Part shown: piece after piece, positions 24,001 through 36,443 of the stretch
Layout of the letters: each line of letters begins with the position of its first letter
Position numbering within the stretch: the first letter of the stretch is position 1
DNA from: Acephala macrosclerotiorum
Taxonomy: Eukaryota > Ascomycota > Leotiomycetes > Helotiales > Mollisiaceae
Length of the DNA: 64,000 nucleotides
Reading direction: 5' to 3'
NCBI GenBank assembly: GCA_014904845.1
Contig: MU119206.1
Location: 620,001-684,000 of the forward strand
The notes under the pieces: generated by a model
What the model saw: the letters and a program-made list of their open reading frames with translations, nothing else
The model's database searches: none
What the model was told of the DNA's origin: nothing
Position numbers and translations under genes: made by a program

Positions 24001-24580
24001 AGTTCACTGTAGAACCAAGAGATCTGCTCATCAACCAAGGCTTCTGGAATCCAGTTCTTCTCCAAGATCTTTTCCTTCACTGTGATGGGAAGTTAGTAAG
24101 CCATCGAGTCAATACTTGGGATGATTCGCTGGGAGGAAGAGCGGTCTGCAATGACTTATTCGGGACAACTAGGAATGCACGCGAGATTATGGTAGTACCG
24201 AATTGGAAACTTCCAAAATGTCTTCGTCACCACGAATCACTCGCGCGTTCGCATGAGTCTCGGACGTTGATGTTCCAGACACTCCACAAATGGCCTCAAT
24301 TGAAGGACCAATGAAGAATATCCTCAACAAAACTACATATGAAATGTGACTCACCTTGAACCATTTGTTCCTGCTTGCCCTTGAACTCTGGAGCAATATA
24401 TCCGACGGTTGCAGAGCGCAAGACTCGGTGTCCATTGCCGCCATTGCCGTTCGTGCCTCTGCCGTTTTGGTAAAGGACACTGAAATGTGTAGGTTGAGGA
24501 GATGGTTGTCTGTCGGGAGTTCTGATGACTTGTTCAACTGCCTTGTAGAGTGGCGGAGGAGAGGTATCGGGGGACGCCAT
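21026..24580 (-). CDS. GDH2: NAD-specific glutamate dehydrogenase (large type)
   Basis: Four exons give 1059 aa, typical of fungal ~115-kDa NAD-GDH: 24580-24355, 24079-23135, 23083-21112 and 21062-21026. The last 37-nt exon replaces an apparent stop and gives FFDFMSKRLAKVSRE. The enzyme oxidatively deaminates glutamate to 2-oxoglutarate plus ammonia, for growth on amino acids. Visible features: an N-terminal regulatory region (EEIR-like EIRLDMEASDHAIYIDTSE), SFRLNPSFLPELEYP, the catalytic stretch ending QRKNKDIPEGGSKGVILLD, the NAD-binding GGPDGDLGSNEILLS and GVTSSSLEVLASLSFDDQGF. The start at 24580 (MASPDT) matches the usual N-terminus. An in-frame ATG at 24700 would add 40 residues. Confidence 0.93.
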
Positions 24581-26192
24581 GATTTCAAAGTCGGATTCCA
24601 AGTCGAAGACTGGGAAAGGTTCGTAAGGTTCGAAGTATTCTGGGAACTGTTTGGGTGAACCAAGAAGGTTAGTCGTGATCAGAGTCAATGTTTTGGCCAT
24701 TGTGATTGGACTGCGAAAGGCACAAGGCCTTGCTAAGATCCAGAAAGAATGAAGGTTTAGGAATGGAAAGTGACTTCAGTGTGCTCCTCACCGCCATGGC
24801 TGGAAGGGCAGAGGGCTTTAAGATATCTGCGAGGACTTCCATGATGCCATATCTGGATCGGGAGGTTGAAGGCATGCATTAGCTAAGATAGACTTACTTT
24901 TGGCTATCGGACCGGTGACCGTGAGCTCGAGACTGGGTCGCAGTCGGAGGAGCGGTACCGTTCAATTGACTTTGATAGGACCGATAAGGACGATGGTGGA
25001 ATGGACGAAGCAGTTCAGCGAGTGTCCACGCAAACGTGTTGCGAATGAACGAGGGAGGAGGTCGCGATCGATGCGGTGTACGTCGGGTACCTGCTGGGAA
25101 AGTAATTCCTGCTAAAGTCAAGATGATAGGTGAAGGTGAATTGAATTTATTTTACTTCCTGTTCATATTCGAATTGATTGTGAATGGATCCAACACGAGC
25201 CTGGGGCCCTCTTATAGAGTTACCATGGCCTTGCGCGTGTTGAGATTTTTTCTTGGGGAATGATGCAGCTAGGAAGTTCGTACCTGACTGACGATGCTCT
25301 CGTGCCCGCACCACGATAGAGGATCCCGGTACGGTTATTCAAGGCACTGCACCGAAGTGCTTACCCCTAGTAGACTAGTTCATCCCAAGAAATATGACAG
25401 GTCAGCCTTGAGTGGCTGAAACTCCGATTTCACATGCCAGACCCTGCCTCAAAGTCTCTAGTGTGTGTCGGCCAGATTGCATATATTTTCCTTTCACTTT
25501 GCGCCTTTTTAAATTTCACGAGGCATTTCTATTCTATTAATTAAGATTCAGCCCTTTTGCAGTTGTTCCAAAGTTCTTCAATACTTTCTTTTGCGCGGTT
25601 TCTGGTTCGCTGTGATGCTATTTCGAGTGCATTTGCCTGCCGCAACCCTGCCCTGGTCGGAAGCCAGTACCGGGATATCGCCTCTTGGAACACCACTTCT
25701 AAGCCACAGAGGGCTTGCCGATCCCGTGATGCTGACAAGGGTGGCTCTATGACTAAAGATGCTTTACGCTGCCCCGCAACTAGACCTCAAAAGTGTTTCT
25801 CGGGGTAATTGAAACTGTCACGAAGCAGTCCGTTTACCATTGCAAGCTCATTGTCGCTGGCAAGACGTAACGGTGCAATGAACACCTCATCCAAAGCACA
25901 TATTTGCGCATTCTCATGACACAGACTTGCATTCTTATTACATTTAGCTACTTAACGCGCGCCTTCCTTACTCCACCTCTGCCCAATAGTGCGACTCGGC
26001 AAGCTTCCCCAGATTCTATCAACTGACCGTTGACATTTCTCTAAGTCCACCAAATCTCAATTCCGCCTTCCGCTTGGACCGAACACGCAATTCGTGTTCC
26101 AGAAGCTGTGATCTTCACCGCTGCAAAGGGACTTAGACTCACGGCCAAAACGATTGCTCAGCTGCCTTCTTGAGCTTCATTACGTTTCAACA
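24581..26192. other. GDH2-kynureninase divergent intergenic
   Basis: A 1.6-kb divergent spacer. The GDH2 frame is open upstream to 24700. Another minus-strand frame at 25121-24894 may be 5' leader. Nothing else was recognised. Confidence 0.35.
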
Positions 26193-27820
26193 ATGGCGTC
26201 TTCTGATGCTCAAAGCCAGCACGTGTACAGCAGAGATTATGCGTTGGCTCTTGATGCCCAGGATCCTCTGCATGACATCAGGAAGGAGTTTCTGATACCA
26301 TCGAAAGCACAGTTGAGGGCAACATCTTTGTCAGAAGCAGGTACGAATTGCACTTCCAACAAAGACCTCCTTACTGATTCAGGTAGAGACTCATGACTCA
26401 TTGTCACATGATGATTCTGCAATTTATCTTTGTGGAAACTCGTTGGGAGTGCAACCTCGAATTACCTCTGTACGGATGCAACAGTACTTCACCACTTGGG
26501 CGACACAAGGTGTCTTTGGTCACTTCAAGCCCCTTGCCGAATCGCCGCTACCAACATGGCTCGATGCCGATGCGAGGGCCTCGGATTGCATTGCCCCAAT
26601 CGTTGGGGCACGACCTGAAGAGGTAGCTGTTATGGAAACCTTGACGGCCAACCTGCATCTGCTTTTGTCAGCGTTCTACAAGCCGGACATCAACGGCCGC
26701 CATAAGATCATCATCGAGAACCAGGCTTTTCCGTCGGATCACGTGAGTCTCCTTTCTCATACAGCAAACTTGCAGCTTGGCAATGAGGTCTCTCATGGAC
26801 TGTTGACACATCTCTTGAGCCCGAAATGTTCTCGTGAGCTCTATCGAGTGATGAGGAATACTACGTGGCCTCTTGGTGTTATCAAAGATTTATCTAATCG
26901 TGATACACCTCCAGTTCGCAGCGGAGTCCCAAATCCTTCACCATAACCTGTCTCCCAGTGAGTCGTTAATCACCATAGAGCCACCTGGACTTCCGCAAAC
27001 TCCATTGTCTACTTCCTATATTCTCTCGGTCATTGAAAAGCATGCATCGACGACAGCTATTCTACTGCTACCCGGGATCCAATTCTACACGGGTCAATAC
27101 TTCGACATCCCTACAATCACCAAGGCCGCACAAGTAGCTGGGATTTTCGTGATCTGGGATCTTGCGCATGCTATTGGCAACATCCTCCTCGAACTTCACG
27201 ATTGGGGTGTCGATGCAGCAGTTTGGTGCAGCTATAAATATCTCAATGCTGGTCCAGGTGCTGTTGGAGGTCTCTTCGTTCATGAGAAGAACAGCCAAGT
27301 ATCATCAGAAGCAGGTCAACTAACTTTCGCTAACAGGCTGAGTGGATGGTGGGGTAGCTCCAAAGCCTCTCGATTCGCCATGGACAACAAGTTTATTCCC
27401 ATTCCAGGCGCATCGGGTTTCCAGCTCTCCAATCCCTCGATCCTGGATATCACAAGCTTAAACGCTTCCTTGGAAATGTTTGCCAAAGCCGGCGGCATGG
27501 TACCTCTACGCGAAAAGTCTGTCAAAATTACAGCTCATCTTGAGGTTCTCCTTTGGAACATGGAAGCATATTCTGCAAAACGATTCGAGATCATCACACC
27601 AAGCGGCAGGGATCAACGTGGAGCGCAACTCAGCTTGAAGTTACAACCCGGGCTGCTGGACGCCGTGATGAAGCATTTGGAGGAAAGATCTGTCGTTGTT
27701 GATGAACGTCGGCCAGATGTCATACGTGTAGCACCCGCACCGTTGTACAACAGCTTCGAGGACTGTTGGTTGTTCGTGGAAGCGTTCGACGAAGCACTGC
27801 ATGCTGCCGAGAAGCAGTGA
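26193..27820 (+). CDS. BNA5: Kynureninase
   Basis: Three exons (26193-26340, 26387-26742 and 26915-27820) give 469 aa. This PLP enzyme cleaves kynurenine or 3-hydroxykynurenine to (hydroxy)anthranilate plus alanine in tryptophan breakdown and NAD synthesis. Motifs: DSAIYLCGNSLGVQPR, TWLDADARASD, VAVMETLTANLHLLLSAFY, IENQAFPSDHFAAESQI, IWDLAHAIGNILLELHDWGV and the PLP-lysine segment WCSYKYLNAGPGAVGG. LSGWWG follows in the C-terminal half. The first acceptor must be the second AG (26385-26386), because the earlier one leads straight into a stop. The 172-nt second intron is long for this window. Confidence 0.93.
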
Positions 27821-28287
27821 CATTGTCACATAACGGCTGCTCAGGAACAGAACTTTATAGTAACGATGAGATGAATGATGATCTGGATAGACGGGATAGA
27901 CGGACGGAATGAGTATACAATAAAGATCTTCTCCTCTCGATCCTCGACTTAAGATTGATGGCTTGCGGAGCCGTTGATTGTGCCCGGCTTGTGGTACCGC
28001 GTTGCGTGATTGGGTTAAGTGAAAATTGTCCTCATCGAAGCTGTCAGATAAGCATCATTGAAAGTATCAGAATAGTCAAAGGATCGTTCTGAGCGGTGAA
28101 GTAGACCGACCCAATCATTCACATACGGCCTCGTCGTCCATTTCGTAGCCTCGTCTTCGCTTCTCTCAGCCTTACTCGCAAGGCTCTTCCAAGCGACAAC
28201 AGGGGTACCTGCACGTGGCATGCCAAGACCCAGTATCAAAACCCGATAACCAAACTTTTCCATCCTGTCTCAACAACCCCAACAACG
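27821..28287. other. Intergenic, no gene recognised
   Basis: Contains an AATAAAGATC-like sequence shortly after the kynureninase stop, and the promoter of the next gene. A minus-strand 82-codon frame (28263-28015) begins only 24 bp from the divergent ATG and is not convincing. Confidence 0.35.
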
Positions 28288-29628
28288 ATGTCCGTCCCAC
28301 GGCTCACATTCCTATATCCTCATCTGTTCCGCTCTCTCCGCCTCTCCGAATCCGTCGCACCAAGTATCCGTTTACGCGCCCTCAATGACTCCAAGCAATG
28401 CTCGAAAACAAAGTCTGGTGGGGCCCGAAGGAGGGAATTTGGAACTGCTGGCAGGAGGAGAGGACCACAATTCGTGCAAAGACATGGGAAAGCCGTTGAG
28501 CCATTCATCCCAGAAGGACAGAGCGCAGAAGACATGAAAATCTCCACCCCCGAAGCCGAAGGAAAAGGGAACGGAAAAGTCGAAACCAAGGGCGAAGGGA
28601 AGAACAACCCAGAAACCAATCCATCATCTGCAGCTCCCCTATCAGAAGAAACACAAGCAGCGGCCTTCATCCCAGGCGACGACGGAAAAGAAGTCGTGTA
28701 CGAAAACGTACCTCCGAAAGAAGGACAACCTACACCTCGACAGAAAGCTGCAGTGAATACGACTGATCCGGCCGGACCAATTGAGACGGTACTTCATATG
28801 CCGCCTCCTGAGTCGCAGGAGGAGCAGGAGGCGTCCAAGCCGCCGCATTTGCAGACACCGCCTTATGTGCATCACTTTGATACTTATACGTTGGTTTCGC
28901 AGGTTGAGGCGGGAGGGTTTACGACTAAGCAGAGCATTACGGCTATGAAGGCTGTGAGAATGTTGCTCGCGCAGAATCTGGATGTTGCGAGGGCGGGGTT
29001 GGTTAGTAAGAGTGATGTTGAAAATGTGAGTTTTCTAAGCATGAGAAGTGGGAGGGAGAATGTCTGACTGAGGTTAATAGGAAACATACCTGTTTCGAGC
29101 AGCGTGTTCCGAGTTGAAGACAGAGATTCAGAATAATCGGAAGAAGCAAGAGGAGACTATGAGGAGGGAGAGGACATTGCTTCAACATGAAGTGGATATA
29201 TTAAACCAGAAACTCACACAAGAGCTGCTTACGCTGAAGGATGATCTGAAAGGAATGTTTGATGACAGGAAAATGTCCGTGAGGAGCGAGCAACGAGCAA
29301 TGGAGAGCAAAGCACGTACACTAACCCCATATATTTGAAAGCCGAATCACTAACAGAATCTCAGATCCAAGAATTAAACTACAAAATCACAGTCATGTTA
29401 AACAGCGATAGTAAATCCGAAGTAGAAGGCCTCAGATGGGTCCTAACAAGAAGGTCTGTAATGGGTATCTTATTCATGGCATTCATGGTCTTGACCTCGT
29501 TGCGGTATGCGAGTTACAAGTCTCATGAAGATGAGTTGAAGAAGAAGAAAGAGGAAGATCATAAACCGAATGAAAGGATAGAGGACTTGCCGTCGCAGGG
29601 AGCCGCAGAAATCTTGGCGGCCAACTGA
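28288..29628 (+). CDS. Mitochondrial coiled-coil membrane protein, MCUR1/Fmp32 (DUF1640) family
   Basis: Three exons (28288-29025, 29081-29311 and 29365-29628) give 410 aa. The Arg/Ser-rich N-terminus lacking acids (MSVPRLTFLYPHLFRSLRLS) fits a mitochondrial presequence, followed by a disordered Lys/Glu/Pro linker. The family core starts at HHFDTYTLVSQVEAGGFTTK and MKAVRMLLAQNLD, then a long coiled coil (RRERTLLQHEVDILNQKL) and IQELNYKITVMLNSDSKSEV. One transmembrane segment (SVMGILFMAFMVLTSLRYA) lies near the C-terminus. Yeast and animal relatives are inner-membrane proteins linked to respiratory-complex assembly or calcium-uniporter regulation. The second intron appears to use a GC donor (29312). 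A GT-AG alternative (29316-29356) keeps frame but is 41 nt. Confidence 0.85.
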
Positions 29629-30450
29629 TATCGCGGGGGAGGTGGGGTATCACGCCACAAACCTTATGTTGTACATATAAATTAGGGGTTGACGAAATCC
29701 ACTCTAGACCGGTCATGATACCCATCAGAGAATCAATTCAATCTACAGAAGTCTTTTACAAGTGGCTGTGGAGATGAAACCTGAGACGAAGCCTCTCGGT
29801 ACTTGTTTGACTTACAAACACAACCAGCAGCAGCCACTGCTACTATGATGCATCTCATATTCCACTACTGGGTTTAAAAAATGACAGTCCCACTTTTGAG
29901 AACGTCACGATGCAGCATATTTGGAAAGTGCTTAGACAACAGACTGCTACATCGGTGTTAGATCAAAGTCAGCGAGCTCGCCAGTACCTGAATAACTTAT
30001 AATTCCAAATGCCGACAGCACTTACAGCTACATACATAAATTCCATCTTTAACTGCGCTCTTCCTCAGCCTTACATACTTGTGAAAATAAGATGAGGAAA
30101 TCCGCCACGTGATACTTCCTCTATCCCTGTAAGCCACTCTCAATTGAGCATGATGATTCCAAAGGATTGACACACCGACTCGCATCTCGCACGTTTCCAC
30201 AACGCTTACCTGACTCCAGTTACGATTCCAAACAACCAAAATTGTGGACTCGACGCAGTGTCACTTCGAAGCAACCAACTCGGAAGCTCGCGAGGCTCTG
30301 GGCCCCTTTATGGTCTCGCTCAGAGCAGCCTCCACCCAAAATTTGAGCTTACGATTCGACAATTTTCACAACCCCAACACCATTTTGAGTCTTAAATGAA
30401 GATCTTAGGAATCAATTTGGAATACAGATAACGCACGTCACCTAAGCACC
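29629..30450. other. Intergenic, no gene recognised
   Basis: Downstream flank of the mitochondrial protein gene and promoter of the bZIP gene. No convincing coding frame or motif. Confidence 0.4.
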
Positions 30451-32349
30451 ATGACCGAAGAAAATTCTGGCTCCTTCAGTGCCTTCTGGCAAAAGTCCAC
30501 TGACAAGCTATCTTTCAAATCCGTCAAGTTCATGCCAAATACCACCAAACCCGGTAAGGGCAATTCCGATTCCTCATCCTCTCATCCAATGCACCACATT
30601 AGAAATGCAGCCTCAACTACTTTTGGTTAAAACGACGCAGTCCCGTTTGTTCATGTCGTGCTGCGTAGTTGGTGTAGATTTCTTCTAGTCCTCATTCGCT
30701 GATCAGATGAACCACATGGCAGGTGCAGACAAGAAAAGCGGTTCCAAGAATAGTACCGGGGATCAGGATAACGAAAATGCAGGAGGGGATGGGGAGGGAT
30801 CCAATCTAACGCAAAAGCAACGTCGACGGGCACAAGTCCGAAAAGCTCAAATGTTAGTACTACCTAGTCTCATGACCCCTCCCTCTCGGACCTAAAAGTC
30901 CTATCAGAGAAAGGCATACTGAAACTTGTATAGTGAACACCGGCAGCGGAAAGAAAACTATGTGAAACATCTTGAGCAGGATGTAATCAATCTTCGGGAG
31001 ACGATAGCTCAAGCAGAGGCTGAGTCTGTGCTTTTTCAGCATGAGAATGAGGCTATTAAAAGCACACTTCAGAAGGCGAATGTGCTTGTCCCACTGAGTA
31101 CTGGGCAACCAACTGCTCCTTCAGTACCTGCAAATCTTCAACCTCAAGACAGCTTCGATTTCATGGACTTCGCTACAAGCATTCCGGAACCCCAACAAAG
31201 TGATCTCGGCGCTTCAATATCTCCACCTGGACAATTCTACAATTGGCCAACATCTTCCAACGCCAGCTCCCCAGAGAATATGCTCATTAGCACTTCCTTC
31301 GACGAATGGATCGACTCAACCATTCTTCAAATAAGTCCTGTTCATAGTCATGGCTCAGGGAACGAAACTCAAGTCCCAATATCTCAACCTGAACTCGGCA
31401 TCTATAACTTCCCCAACGCCTTCACCACTCCCCAGATCTCAAATCCACCCCCGATATCGAATATTAACAACCGCAATCAAGAAGCGTTAGCAAACCTCAA
31501 CTTAGCCCCCTCGCTCGACAAACCATTACCCCAATTACCGCCCCCAACCCCGACTACTTCTACAACTCAACAACCTGCTCGAGCACCAACATACCCAGAC
31601 CTCTCGACCCTCGCCGTAAACTTCATCCTCGCGTATGTCACCCTCCTATTTTAGCTTTTACCTTCTTCTACCTCCCTCCAAAGAGATCCTCCCCAATGTC
31701 CTATGTGGGACATTCAACTTTTCACATAGTCCTTCAAGCCCCTAAACATTCATCCTCCTCCCCTCTCCCTCTTCCCTCCCTCTCCCAACTAACAAATTTC
31801 CACAGCCTCGAACACCCCTGCCGCACGCACTTCCATCCCCCTCCCACCCAATTCATCCCTACTGACCCGCCCACCGGTCACACCCTAATGGCCTCCACCC
31901 TTCTCTATACCTCCGCTCCTCCCACCATCTACTCGCCCGAAACAAACTCTCCCATCGACAACGCATCCTGGACCGCTCCTTCGCTCGAATTAAAACAACT
32001 ATATGAAATGTCGAAAAGTTTGCCGAAAGGAGATTGGGAGGTTACGCCTGTGCAGGCTTGGTTTTTGCTTGTTGAGAGATATGGCGTACAGGAACTACTG
32101 GGAATAGGGGAAGCAGGAGTGGGAGGGCCAGTGGTGTTTGGGGGAGGAAGAGAAGAAGGTGTATTGGAGAGGTTGAAGAGGGGATTGGGTAAATTGGTTG
32201 ATTGTTTTCATTTTGGGGCTGTGATGGATGTGGGGAGGTTTTGGGAGGTGGTTGAGGAGGAGTTGGGTGTTCCGAAGGCTAGGACGGCGGCGGTGGAGCG
32301 AGCGGGCAATGGGACGGGCAATGGGAAGGGCAAGGAGGTGCAGCAGTAA
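30451..32349 (+). CDS. bZIP transcription factor
   Basis: Four exons (30451-30553, 30723-30852, 30934-31632 and 31806-32349) give 491 aa. The basic region spans intron 2: NLTQKQRRRAQVRKAQ joins IEHRQRKENYVKHLEQDV, with leucine-zipper heptads through INLRETIAQAEAESVLFQ. A long Pro/Ser/Asn-rich middle follows. The C-terminal region (VNFILALEHPCRTHF, later TPVQAWFLLVERYGVQELL and FGAVMDVGRFWEVVEEELGV) matches a group of fungal bZIP regulators with a helical C-terminus. It is likely nuclear and DNA-binding; targets are unknown. If the first exon is not used, translation could start at 30707 (MNHMAG). Spliced from 30451, the frame is preserved exactly. Confidence 0.82.
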
Positions 32350-32548
32350 TTGGAATGTTTGTGGGAAGGTGGGAGTTTATTGGATCTAGGTTGTATGAGC
32401 TTTGGAGAAGTTCTGTTGTGCAGCGGGTTAGTAGATACCAGGAGCAAGACATGTCATGGAGTTCTGCAGTAAAGGAGTTTGGCTACGCAAAATTTGGTCA
32501 TGGAAATAGCTGATAGCATTTGATTTGGTATATGGAGCGTTTTGGAGT

Positions 32549-35014
32549 CTATGCTAGAAGTCCAAATAGCAGACTAGTTCTTTTCCAATATTCCTTCGTA
32601 GACTGCTGAAGTCTTTTACTTGAGGTTGCATCAAGATCTATTTGAGATTCAAGCGTGGTTTCTAACTTCTTCAATCCAGCTTCTGAGCGTGCGGTTGAAT
32701 CCGTAGCCTCGAAAGCACTTTGCAGGAGTAGGACATCGAAAAGTGATTGAATGGCCAGGTCCTTTTGCGCATTGAGATCAATCATTTCAACACCTTTTGG
32801 TAACTCGATTGTATTAGTGCCGTTGGTATTGCCGGATTCTTCGTTAGACCCAGAAGCGCCAGCTCCATTGGCGCTCTCAGCATGCTCTCCAGCAGCAGAA
32901 TGTCCATTGGTAGTCGTCCCATTGACTTTGACCTTCTTCGCCTCCTTCTGATCTTTTATGGCGTCACTCCATCTATCAGCTAGCTCTGAGTTGAGATACC
33001 GCTTCAGAACAATCACAGCGGCCGGACTCCAAAGATCGCAGCCAGTCTCTACCATAGCTGCTGTTAGGCTATGTAGTAGCTTGAAAGTTCCAGGTGATGG
33101 CTGAACTGGGAGCTGTGGCTCGCCTTCCCATAGTGCTCTTCCTGCTACTCGCTTCCTCTTGGTAGCCTTGGTGAACGCTTCCAGTGAGGTTGATGAAGTA
33201 GTCGATGCGAGTTGTTCGTGGAGCGTTGGAATCAACGAGAGGCCGAAATGCCGCAACGTAGGGTTCTTGGGCATTTCTAAGCGAATATCCCTGATGATAC
33301 GGAGTAGATAGACGGAGATCTGGCCACTGTGTTCGCTTTCTTGGTATGTTGATAGCAAAGATGCTGTCTTTTCGTGTAGTTCCTTGTAAGCATTTTCTAA
33401 GCCGAAGTCGAGATGGTCCTGGAGCATTCGAGGATCTTCCGTGCTAAGTAGGGTGTTCCTCAATTCCAGACTTAGATCATCCTCAATATCTTCGAGATCG
33501 TCATCCCATTTCTGCCTTTTAAGCTGGTCGATAACCACAATTATCTCGTCAATGAGGTGCCGCCAAGTCTGATAACCTCGATAGACTCTAGAGACGGCGA
33601 GGTTCCGCCCGTACGTGCGCGCAACAATGCCGTTTTTGAAGAGATTTGCCCCGTTGCTGATCTCCATGTCAAGCATGGTTGAGTCCCATAAGCTTTCTTG
33701 TTTGTTTGAGATTTCTGCTTGCCATGATCCAAGCGTTGCTTCGATCTCGGATGAGACCAGGTGTAGCTTGCTCACTCTGGACTGTAATAGTTCTACTAAC
33801 CGATCGTTGATCACCTTTCGGAGGCCGTCGAGTAGAACAGAAGGATCAAACCCTCTCGCTTTTCCGCCCTCCTTGATCCAGATTTCCAAAATTTTCGTTC
33901 GTAAGTCTACTACTAACTTGAACTCGGGCATCAGATCAAGAGTCTTGGCAAATCCTTGCAACATGACTTTGGAAGCCTTCTTCGCCCAGCCTTTCAGCAT
34001 GTCAATGGCATTCGTACCTTCTAGATCATCATGTCTGATGTATGGCATGAAGAACAGAATCTCATCCCCGAACCATTTCTCACAAACGTCAAGCCGTAGT
34101 CCTTCCAACTCTCTGACAGACGGATCCTTGAGTAATGGTTTGGCCTTTAAGCTGGATAAAGCTTCAGACAGTCGGCGCGGCACTAACGCTTGCACGTCCA
34201 ATAATGTTTTTGTGTAGAGCTCTAGAGCTCTCATAACACCGCTGCCCCCATCCTTCTGCTCTCCCTCATCATCGAAGCAAAGAGCCATCACCGCCCCTCG
34301 GACGCTCAGGAAATGGTGCAACACATCTTTGGCCCCAGAACTCGATATCAGGCTATATGCACAAAGTGCTTGGATTAGACCATCTCGATTGTCGCTAGTC
34401 TTTTCCAGTGTCCGATCCACAGCCCTTTCCAGCCTTCTTCGCAGGACCTTGAGCTTCTTCTTGATCTCATCCGCCGCCTCCCGGTCTTGCGCGTTCCTCT
34501 GCGATACGACAGTGTCCACGCTCTTTGTTAGCAACCGACTGAGTACAAGTACTTTCGCAGCAAGCACCAAATTCTTGCCCTTCCCATCCTTAGACTCAGA
34601 GCTTCCACTGCCGCTTTTTTTCATGAGCCTGCTGACTATCACAGCACACATGTCCAGAACCTTCATCCTGGCAGACCATTCCAATTCAGCTCCCCGTTTA
34701 CCTCCTCTTCCGCTGTCCTGGAGCTTTGCCAAACCGGTCGCCATCCCACCAACTACTCCTCTCCCACATCCTTTCCCAACTCTGCCAAGTTTGTCTTCAA
34801 CATGTCCAATGTCATCCCGCATGTGTAGAATGGTCTCTGCCGTCCCAAGAAGCTGTCTGTAGCTCCCGCCCACCAGAGTTCGTAGTCGTGCATTCTTCTC
34901 ATCGAGCTCGGAGGTAAGGGTGCGATGGAACTGCCTGACTTGCGGTAAAGGGTACTTGAATGCTTCGGCGGCAGTAGTACAAGTGGTCGGGTCGAGGCTC
35001 TTATTCGCTGCCAT
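32549..35014 (-). CDS. COG1: Conserved oligomeric Golgi complex subunit 1
   Basis: A single exon of 821 aa. COG1 belongs to lobe A of the COG tethering complex, which guides retrograde vesicles within the Golgi. The Vps51/67-type N-terminal domain is clear: TAAEAFKYPLPQVRQFHRTL, ELDEKNARLRTLVGGSYRQL, then TAETILHMRDDI. The remainder is all-helical with few motifs, a Gly/Asn-rich insert near residues 690-730, and a C-terminus ending QQSTKEYWKRTSLLFGLLA. The lack of introns is unusual here but the frame is uninterrupted. Confidence 0.88.
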   Translation of the reverse strand: MAANKSLDPTTCTTAAEAFKYPLPQVRQFHRTLTSELDEKNARLRTLVGGSYRQLLGTAETILHMRDDIGHVEDKLGRVGKGCGRGVVGGMATGLAKLQDSGRGGKRGAELEWSARMKVLDMCAVIVSRLMKKSGSGSSESKDGKGKNLVLAAKVLVLSRLLTKSVDTVVSQRNAQDREAADEIKKKLKVLRRRLERAVDRTLEKTSDNRDGLIQALCAYSLISSSGAKDVLHHFLSVRGAVMALCFDDEGEQKDGGSGVMRALELYTKTLLDVQALVPRRLSEALSSLKAKPLLKDPSVRELEGLRLDVCEKWFGDEILFFMPYIRHDDLEGTNAIDMLKGWAKKASKVMLQGFAKTLDLMPEFKLVVDLRTKILEIWIKEGGKARGFDPSVLLDGLRKVINDRLVELLQSRVSKLHLVSSEIEATLGSWQAEISNKQESLWDSTMLDMEISNGANLFKNGIVARTYGRNLAVSRVYRGYQTWRHLIDEIIVVIDQLKRQKWDDDLEDIEDDLSLELRNTLLSTEDPRMLQDHLDFGLENAYKELHEKTASLLSTYQESEHSGQISVYLLRIIRDIRLEMPKNPTLRHFGLSLIPTLHEQLASTTSSTSLEAFTKATKRKRVAGRALWEGEPQLPVQPSPGTFKLLHSLTAAMVETGCDLWSPAAVIVLKRYLNSELADRWSDAIKDQKEAKKVKVNGTTTNGHSAAGEHAESANGAGASGSNEESGNTNGTNTIELPKGVEMIDLNAQKDLAIQSLFDVLLLQSAFEATDSTARSEAGLKKLETTLESQIDLDATSSKRLQQSTKEYWKRTSLLFGLLA

Positions 35015-36443
35015 GGTGTCGTGGGATGTGCCCCTCGCTGGGCGACGGGAGGAGATAGCGCTTTATTCGCGGGAGATCATGGGCAACGGAAGAGGTTCGA
35101 CTGATCAGCTATCATGTTTCCTTGTCAGATAAGCTGCTTTGCAGCATATGCTTTGTCTTTGGGAGTGGTTTGTCGGGGATGGCTTTCGACATTGAAGCAG
35201 CAAGGACACGATTTAGATGGCCCGTGCACAGCCTTCTCGTGAGGCTGACCAATGAATGTTTGTGCTTAGGTCCGATGCCTCTTCCTTGAAGATGTCACTA
35301 CAACTGCAAGCACATCGCAACAATGCATCAAATTCTCAAATTCCGTGTAAGATACTTGGAAACACCAATTAACATCAGCATGAAATTCCACTGTAGGGTC
35401 AAATTCAGCCTGCCAGGGGTCTTGAATTCATCATCACTGGGACGACAACGCGGATGCCGCTCCTTACCTACCATTGGAATGATGGTACCAATCTCCACGA
35501 TACATACCTGGCAGCGAACGCCTCGAGAGTCTTATTTCCAATCGTCCCGCCGTCCTCGGCTTTTGTCAACGATCGGCATCTACTGGGAAGCTGAAAAGGA
35601 ATTTTGTCCTTTTGCCAGCTAGTCCTAACGCGGGAGGTAAGTAATCTTACATTCGAGGGAAGCGGCGTTCAAGGCGAGGAGGATGGGAGGTTCAGATGCA
35701 TGGGCGGAACACCACAAAAGAATGAACAGGTTGAAATCAGAAAGGAGACGTGAGTTTTGACAGGTTCGTAGACTGAATGCATTAACTGAATTACTGAGTA
35801 TCGGACGGACAGATATGTCCCTAGTATCGCTGGATCGGAAAGTTTTCCCTCGGACCCTTTATGGCCGAAAAAGAAAAAGAACCCCCTCTCCTCCACAAAA
35901 GCCTCATAATGCAGATGCCCAGTCCTTGCCTCGTTATGCATTTGCCTGCTCTTCTTTTCCCAGAGAGCAATTGCCCTGTTGAACGCCTTGATCATGCCAT
36001 CGTACATGATATCGTGGTCGTGGTTGAAAGAATTGCCCGCCACAGCAAACCCAACGGGAGAGGGGCCAGATTCTGGAGTTCTTTGCGACTGTAGTTTCTG
36101 GCGTTGTGGCCAGAACAAGAGTAACGGCGGAGATTGGTCTTGGACTGAAGTGCAAAGAAAGGCTCTAAAAGAAGCCTAGAATCGAGGCCGAGAGGAGGGA
36201 TAGAGCTAAGAATTCGATGGTAAGGGGGACTGTGGCTGCGTGTGAGGTCGACGAAGTTGTTGGCTGATAAATTTTAGTTGAGCCTCCGGAGCTCCCCGCA
36301 GCAGTCACAAGGAAGCGGGGTTGACGGATCTACATTGAGAGACAGCGCCCGACAATTGCAATTCTCATATCGCTCCATAATTATTGTTCCCCACTCTTTG
36401 GAGGCAGATACTGAAAAGCCAAAATATATATCTTCAACTCAAT
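35015..36443. other. COG1-BTB intergenic with a weak ORF
   Basis: 1.4 kb. A minus-strand frame at 36118-35669 (149 codons) has one coding-like part (NSFNHDHDIMYDGMIKAFNR, then AIALWEKKSRQMHNEARTG). It lacks a recognised domain, and upstream coding seems to continue in another frame. It may be a small unrecognised gene or a relic. Confidence 0.3.

Noticed and set aside
28015..28263. 82-codon minus-strand frame
   Set aside because: Its start lies only 24 bp from the divergent ATG of the mitochondrial protein gene, leaving no promoter, and no motif is visible.
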